Source of the DNA: Calamus simplicifolius | Lineage: Eukaryota; Streptophyta; Magnoliopsida; Arecales; Arecaceae | DNA length: 64,000 nt | Direction: 5' to 3' | Assembly (NCBI GenBank): GCA_900491605.1 | Contig: UESW01003828.1 | Location: forward strand, 196,811 to 260,810 | Part shown: piece by piece, positions 59,901 through 64,000 of the stretch | Position numbering within the stretch: the stretch's first letter is position 1 | How the letters are laid out: each line of letters begins with the position of its first letter | Notes under the pieces: generated by a model | Seen by the model: only the letters and a program-made list of their open reading frames with translations | The model's database searches: none | Told to the model about the DNA's origin: nothing | Position numbers and translations under genes: made by a program

Positions 59901-61594
59901 TATTGTTACAATCAGGATTTTAAATCTCATGGGATAGAGCCGTCCCAATTTCTCTAGGACAAAATGTGCCGACATCCCACCCCATTCCGACACTCGAGAC
60001 AATGGATATCTCCGGGTGCATCAATTGAGATGCAATAACGATGGCAAAACAGTCCCATCTTGATACTTAAGATAATACTAATCCCAACATCCCACTGATA
60101 CAACAAATAAAGGATACAGAGCCACAACAAAAATGACATACAGAATACGGGATCCAAAGCATATATTATTATATGTAATAGAGTTGCACGTACAGAAAAT
60201 CTATCCCAAAAATGTTGACCTCCATATGAGAATGCCACAGGGCAGATCGATGCAGCATTGTGGCATCTTCCAGGTTCAACTGGCTGCAGATAGTATTCCT
60301 GCTCTGGTCGCTCTAAATCAGATGATAAATCAAATAGCCTGCAGAAAGAGCTTTTAAGTTTCCAAAGGCAGAAGAGACTGTAACTGACAAAACATCATCT
60401 TAGATAATATCTACCAACAAGTGATTTCCAGATATCATGTAAAAATAGACATAATTTTAAAATCTTGTCAATGTTGTTTTTGCTAAATTATCTTTATGAA
60501 GAAAGTTTTAAAAACTTATTTAAAAGAAGACAATGTAGAATATTTATCACAACCAAGAAGGTTAATCTCATGCATTTGGAATCATCAGAAGATGTTGGTT
60601 AGAAGTATGCCACACTCATGGCATTGATAAGAAAAATTGGAGGAAAGATATGCCATTACAAGAGAAAGGTGTGACAGAGAATATGTTTTACAATACCAAT
60701 AACTGCCAGAGTTTCATGCTTTTCAAGAACTGAGAGACCAGATAGAGAGAAAAGGAGGTAGAATCAGCAAGGACATGAGAAGCATGTCATGACATCACTA
60801 GATCCTCTCTCTTATATGAAAATCATTTTCATTATTACCAGTCCTCATACTAGTACTGCCGCTTTCCTTTTGCTAATATGGTTAATTTAAGACAAAGTCC
60901 TTAATCAAATAACTTTGATTTATTACATGCAATGGCATGATCGATTTATGTGAAGGCATGACAGTTTTAATCTCATCAGCCTATGAGGCACTTGGAATCA
61001 TAGTCTTGCAATTGTATTTCCTTTCTTATTTATTTTAACTGATAAAAACAATATTATTCTTGGATAGCTTATTTCTCTTTGTAGAAGAGTCTTAAGTGGA
61101 TGCATTTATAAAAGAATGTGCTGTATCTAAATAGGCATGATGCAACCTTCTGGACTCATTATATAGATTATCTCCAGCTATAGATAGTAAAGATGCAATA
61201 TGAAGAGAAAATAGATGGGCAAACAGTTTTCTTCATTGACAAGGATGGCATTTAAATACATACGCTTTAAGAGAGAATTTTCTCCTATACAATAGACTGA
61301 TATTGGTTTTGAAGTAATGACACATTGAAAACACTACATATGTACAAAACAGAGGGAAAAAATATAAAAGAATATGAAAAAAAATAAAACATTCATCAAC
61401 ATAATAGTACTCAGGTTTCAGTGCATAAAAGGCATATCACTACTGCCTTGATAATTTATATTATGACATACCTGAAAACCGAATCTGATAACAACATGCC
61501 CAAATGACTACCACTAAAAGGGTGCCATGATGCTTGTAAAATTTGTAAACCATTGTTGTGTCCAAAAAATATTTGAGAAGCAACTGAAACGATC
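47965..61594 (-). CDS. NUP88: Nucleoporin Nup88 (MOS7), partial: N-terminal exons beyond the right edge
   Basis: Cytoplasmic-side nuclear pore protein; the Arabidopsis orthologue MOS7 limits nuclear export and is needed for immune signalling. Seven coding exons are visible: 61594-61472, 60338-60194, 57354-57293, 56977-56770, 51694-50756, 48553-48304, 48224-47965. They join in frame with GT-AG introns into about 660 residues. The beta-propeller part reads LQILQASWHP, SHLGMLLSDSVFRLFDLSSD, PEQEYYLQPVEPGR, SDGSVYVLCPVVPFGS and LAIDWLEATFPEL. The 939-bp exon carries GRAVDLLY, AWGSGQLQIDALADEVQP, WVGYPPPLLRLAIVDLALPK and FHENYVEYAHK. The last two exons are helical/coiled-coil (HETKQLLLNVEAKEQGIKNR to LIENELKSEEK). 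About 150-170 N-terminal residues are missing from the window. No lesion was seen. Confidence 0.95.
49572..49651 (+). mobile_element. 5'-truncated RTE-type LINE tail (80 bp)
   Basis: An 80-bp insert in the NUP88 intron between exons at 50756 and 48553. It contains GCCGACCCCATGTAGTTGGG and AAAAGGCTTCGATGAGTTGAG, the conserved 3' end of plant RTE-type LINEs. It is flanked by a perfect 19-bp direct repeat TATAAATATCTAAAAATTA (49553-49571 and 49652-49670), a target duplication. Confidence 0.9.
52632..53152 (-). mobile_element. TRIM: miniature LTR retrotransposon in a NUP88 intron
   Basis: A 521-bp element with two short LTRs, 52632-52794 and 52986-53152 (about 165 bp, TGTAA to TTACA, clearly related but diverged). 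The primer site TGGTATTAGAGCC is on the minus strand at 52971-52983, directly inside the right LTR, and a purine tract GAAGGGAGGGAGAT lies on the minus strand against the left LTR (52795-52808). The 191-bp interior has no coding capacity. Flanks ACAAG (52627-52631) and ACAAA (53153-53157) fit a 5-bp duplication with one change. No 5S-like segment is seen, so it is not Cassandra. Confidence 0.9.
53547..54942 (+). mobile_element. Solo LTR, SIRE/Maximus-like copia, in a NUP88 intron
   Basis: A 1,396-bp single LTR starting TGTTGACTCCATATCGATTT and ending GGCTGGGCAACA, with a perfect target duplication TCTAC (53542-53546 and 54943-54947). Its opening phrase and the AACCCAATTCACACCCCTCC near the end are typical of SIRE/Maximus-type copia LTRs. 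A TATA-like CTATAAATA is at about 54254. The middle (53870-54150) repeats the motif TAGTCGGCATGGTARCC and its inverse several times. It arose by recombination between the two LTRs of a full element, leaving one. Confidence 0.9.
55821..55918. repeat. Duplicated unit and alternating GC/GT tract
   Basis: The 35-bp unit beginning CAATTCCTCTCTCTTCATAT at 55821 repeats at 55856. The second copy extends into a purine-pyrimidine alternating tract (GTGTGCGCGCGCACGCGC, about 55877-55902) and then GA repeats. Such tracts can adopt Z-DNA. An AC run lies nearby at 56511-56536. Confidence 0.85.
56185..56360. repeat. GGTAC-rich dispersed repeat in a NUP88 intron
   Basis: Contains CACTGGTACCACA, CATACCGAGACTTGGTACG and CATACTGAGACTCGATAC, similar in wording to stretches in LIG6 introns. 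Two internal half-repeats (near 56258 and 56332) are visible. Open frames on both strands here are not genes. Confidence 0.4.
59719..60050. repeat. Diverged direct repeat in a NUP88 intron
   Basis: Two related copies of about 135 bp, 59719-59850 and 59913-60050, both running from TTAAATC, through ATAG, GTCCCA, CGAC, GGGAT and CAATTG, to GATGGCAA. They are heavily diverged, mostly by transitions. The family was not identified. Confidence 0.6.
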
Positions 61595-61797
61595 CTGTTT
61601 TAACATTTAGATGCATAAGCCTTTATTCTAGCAGCCTAAAAATGTAATTGCAGATACCATAAGTAGACTTCTGAATACTAAGCACAAAGAGCTAAAAATA
61701 TTAGCATTGGCGCTGACAAGGAAATGTGATTCACAGAACACAAATATCTGCTCATTAAGGATAAAAAGGAATTAACCTCAATACAAAAAGACAGCAG

Positions 61798-62273
61798 ATC
61801 GGCGCATGTCATTAAAATAGGAAGAAAAATTTTATAAAACCACTATTAGGCCAGCTATACTGCATGGAACAGAGCGTTGGGCAATACTAAAACAATATGT
61901 GAATAAATTAAGTGTAACAAAAATGTGTATGCTATGATGGATATGTGGTAAAACTTTAAAAGATAGAATTAGAAATAAACATATACAAAAAATGATAGAA
62001 GTAGCCCCAATTGAAGATAAAATAAGAGAAAACCGATACATATACAACGAAGACCTTTAGATGCTCCATTTAGAAAGAGTGATCTTTTAACAATTCATGG
62101 TAATGATAAAAATAGAGGTAAACCTAAGCTAATATGGATAGAAATAATTAAAAAAGATATAACTATTTATAATTTAAGAGTCGACTTAGTCCTGAATAAA
62201 GCAGAATAGAGGAAGCATATTCATGTAGCCGACCCCATGTAGTTGGGAAAAGGCTTGGATGAGTTGAGTTGAG
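61798..62273 (+). mobile_element. 5'-truncated RTE-type LINE with ORF2 C-terminus
   Basis: A 476-bp plus-strand fragment in a NUP88 intron. Translation gives AILHGTERWAILKQYVNKLS, VTKMCMLWWICGKT, DRIRNKHIQKMIEVAPIEDK and IRENRYIYN, the conserved C-terminus of plant RTE ORF2, then in other frames remnants ending HVADPM. The 3' tail GCCGACCCCATGTAGTTGGG with GAGTTGAGT matches the short insert at 49572. Flanks TACAAAAAGACAGCAG (61782-61797) and TACAAAAAGGCAGTAG (62274-62289) match at 14 of 16 bases, a target duplication. Stops and frame changes make it dead. Confidence 0.9.
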
Positions 62274-62289
62274 TACAAAAAGGCAGTAG

Positions 62290-63130
62290 TGATCATTATA
62301 ACTTATCAACCTATAAATTAGCAAAACTTGTGATATTTTACCATAATGTTCAAAAATTTAAAAAGTACCATCATCAGCTTATGCACATGCAAATGAAAAA
62401 GGAACATGCCCTCTTTATGTAGTAAAATTCTATGACTTCATGACACATAATGCACCCCAAAAGTGTGGTTTCTTAACAACATTCAAGCTCAAATAATAAA
62501 TTAAAAGCTGTGCTTTCTTAAGTTAAAGAATGGCCCTGAATATAAAAAAATGATATAGAAAGATCCAACTAGAACATAGACATGGGTTGAAAATAACTTT
62601 TACAGTGCCATATGAAAATGACTGAACCCAATAAATGGTGTTCATCTGTGCACAAAAATGGAGAAACACAATTTTTCATCAGTATCATTTGTAGAATAAA
62701 AAGGCCTTGAGCTAGTTATATACCATCTGCAAACATGGTAAAGAAAAATATAAAATTTGTGGTCCAGATGTGGAAGTATTGAACCTAATACAAGGTTACA
62801 AAGTTCTTTAAGTTTGTGACTGGAGTCTTTGGACATCTCATACCAGGAGTCATAAAAGAAAACTCTATTTTTCGGATGTCTTCTTTCCAAATCAGCATAC
62901 CAAAGTAACAAAGAAACATGTCAAATCCACGATAACTAGGAAAAACGTTGCTTTCAACATATGATTATGCCCTCAGTACCAAGGAATCACAACTTATGGT
63001 GTCATAACTTCTCCGGAAACTCATCCCAACGCTTGCTTCCTAAGCATTTTCCGGTACTTAAGATTTTAAACAATATGCAATTACATTAATGCAAGACATG
63101 TAAAGATAGATCATATATTTCTTTGGTTTT
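62290..63130. other. Intronic DNA of NUP88, no feature recognised
   Basis: I searched both strands for the missing N-terminal Nup88 exons and for transposon domains and found neither. The minus-strand open frame at 62642-62911 has no family signature. Confidence 0.5.
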
Positions 63131-63135
63131 ATTAA

Positions 63136-63733
63136 TGTTGGATAAGTTTGAGGAAAAGATAGTAGCCGGGATGATCTTATCTATTTGAATCTATTTGAGA
63201 AGATGTTGTGGCGTGCAAGGCACTGTCTTTAAGAGTAGATTCGCGCCTCTCGGAGATAATATCTCAATGCAGAAGATCAGAGCACGACTACCCTCCAGGA
63301 TACAACAGCAACGAGTCTTCTAACAGGCGTGCACACACCAATGTCAGAAGAGGATGAACAACCGAATGAGTTCCTTCTCTTTGAATAAGTACGGAAGCAA
63401 AGGAATGGATCTCTCGATTGGATAAGGATGAAGGAATGGATCTCTGGATAAGGATGAAAGCAAAATGAATTGAATAAATTAAACATCGGCTTTACTTCGA
63501 ATTTATAAAGAAGCACGCACCGGTTGAGAGCGACGAATCAATCTACCAACGGGTTGAATTAGTCCAACGGTCGGTCAACAAAAGACTTATTACGTACGTA
63601 GAGACGTATAAGTCAAAAAACTAGTCAACAAATAAAAAGACTTATCCCTATCGATTGATAATGACGTATCAGATAAACATACTTATTAAGTCAAAAAGGT
63701 TTTTGAATATTGAAATATACTAGATTTTCAACA
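63136..63733 (-). repeat. 3' LTR of a retrotransposon continuing beyond the right edge
   Basis: A 598-bp LTR with inverted ends TGTTG and CAACA. On the minus strand it is preceded by the purine tract AGTGGGGGAT (63734-63743), which marks it as the 3' LTR of a minus-strand element whose body lies to the right. A TATA-like TTTATAAATT is on the minus strand near 63500. The upstream half (63560-63690) carries several TTGAC and TGACG motifs like W-boxes and as-1 sites. ATTAA (63131-63135) is the expected target duplication. The tract plus terminal pattern is copia-like; no coding domain is in view to confirm. Confidence 0.72.
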
Positions 63734-64000
63734 ATCCCCCACTATTTTAATATACAAAAGAAGACGACAGACTTTGAAGGAACTTTAAGAATGTAATGCA
63801 TAAGCCATGATGTCTATGTGACTATGAACCAGGCATAGAGAAAATAAGTGTAATCCATAAAAGATTGATAAAACTAAGTTTCTATGAACCAATCCTTCTT
63901 TTATTGGATCATTGACTTATAACTCACATTCTATCTCTCAGATTTCGGTTGTTCAAGCGGATTGACACGTTTCGGCCATGCGTCTACCTGGATATTCATG
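63734..64000 (-). mobile_element. Internal 3' end of the edge retrotransposon
   Basis: The purine tract is at 63734-63743, followed by about 260 bp with no recognisable protein on either strand. It is presumably the untranslated 3' part of the element. Confidence 0.55.

Noticed and set aside
1..64000. CRISPR arrays, bacterial operons, riboswitches or phage genes
   Set aside because: The window is plant nuclear DNA; no regularly spaced repeat-spacer structure or prokaryotic gene organisation is present.

Overview
This is nuclear DNA from a flowering plant. It carries two spliced genes of plant-wide families: DNA ligase 6, and the nucleoporin Nup88/MOS7. Between and inside them lie typical plant transposons: Ty3 Tat and Tekay types, Ty1/copia, a TRIM, MITEs, a hAT, and RTE-type LINE tails. 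The GC-rich first exon of the ligase gene and the GC-rich peroxidase remnant suggest a monocot, and a palm is plausible. The species is a guess and is not shown by the sequence.

Layout. Positions 1-7247 hold a decayed hAT transposon inserted into the pol region of a Tat-lineage Ty3 retrotransposon. That retrotransposon's 5' LTR sits 15 bp beyond the stop codon of a dead class III peroxidase gene (7263-8729, minus strand). The peroxidase has frameshifts, has lost its proximal-histidine segment, contains a Tourist-like MITE, and has a Mutator-type MITE in its upstream region. Positions 9249-26849 are a copia element on the minus strand (LTRs about 2.15 kb, TSD ATTAG). It lacks its reverse transcriptase domain, and its integrase is split by a complete but dead Tekay-type Ty3 chromovirus (12209-21462, plus strand). 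Positions 26855-28764 are AT-rich intergenic DNA.

The gene-bearing half is on the minus strand. LIG6 (28765-46619) can be reconstructed as 20 coding exons that join in frame into 1,409 residues. It has an SNM1-like beta-CASP nuclease region, a linker with a perfect PCNA-binding motif, and an ATP-dependent ligase. Upstream of it, NUP88/MOS7 has seven coding exons visible (47965-61594); its N-terminal exons lie beyond the right edge. NUP88 introns hold a complete TRIM, a perfect solo LTR with TSD, two 5'-truncated RTE LINE tails with TSDs, and, near the edge, a copia-type LTR continuing out of the window.

How it fits together: the left 27 kb is a nested transposon block that has destroyed a peroxidase gene, and the right 37 kb is a conserved gene pair with long, transposon-fed introns. 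I found no wholly new biological system. The points most worth checking are the PCNA motif flanked by two similar short helical modules in LIG6, the layered decay of the peroxidase, the conserved hairpin in the copia LTR, and the insertion history recorded by target-site duplications.
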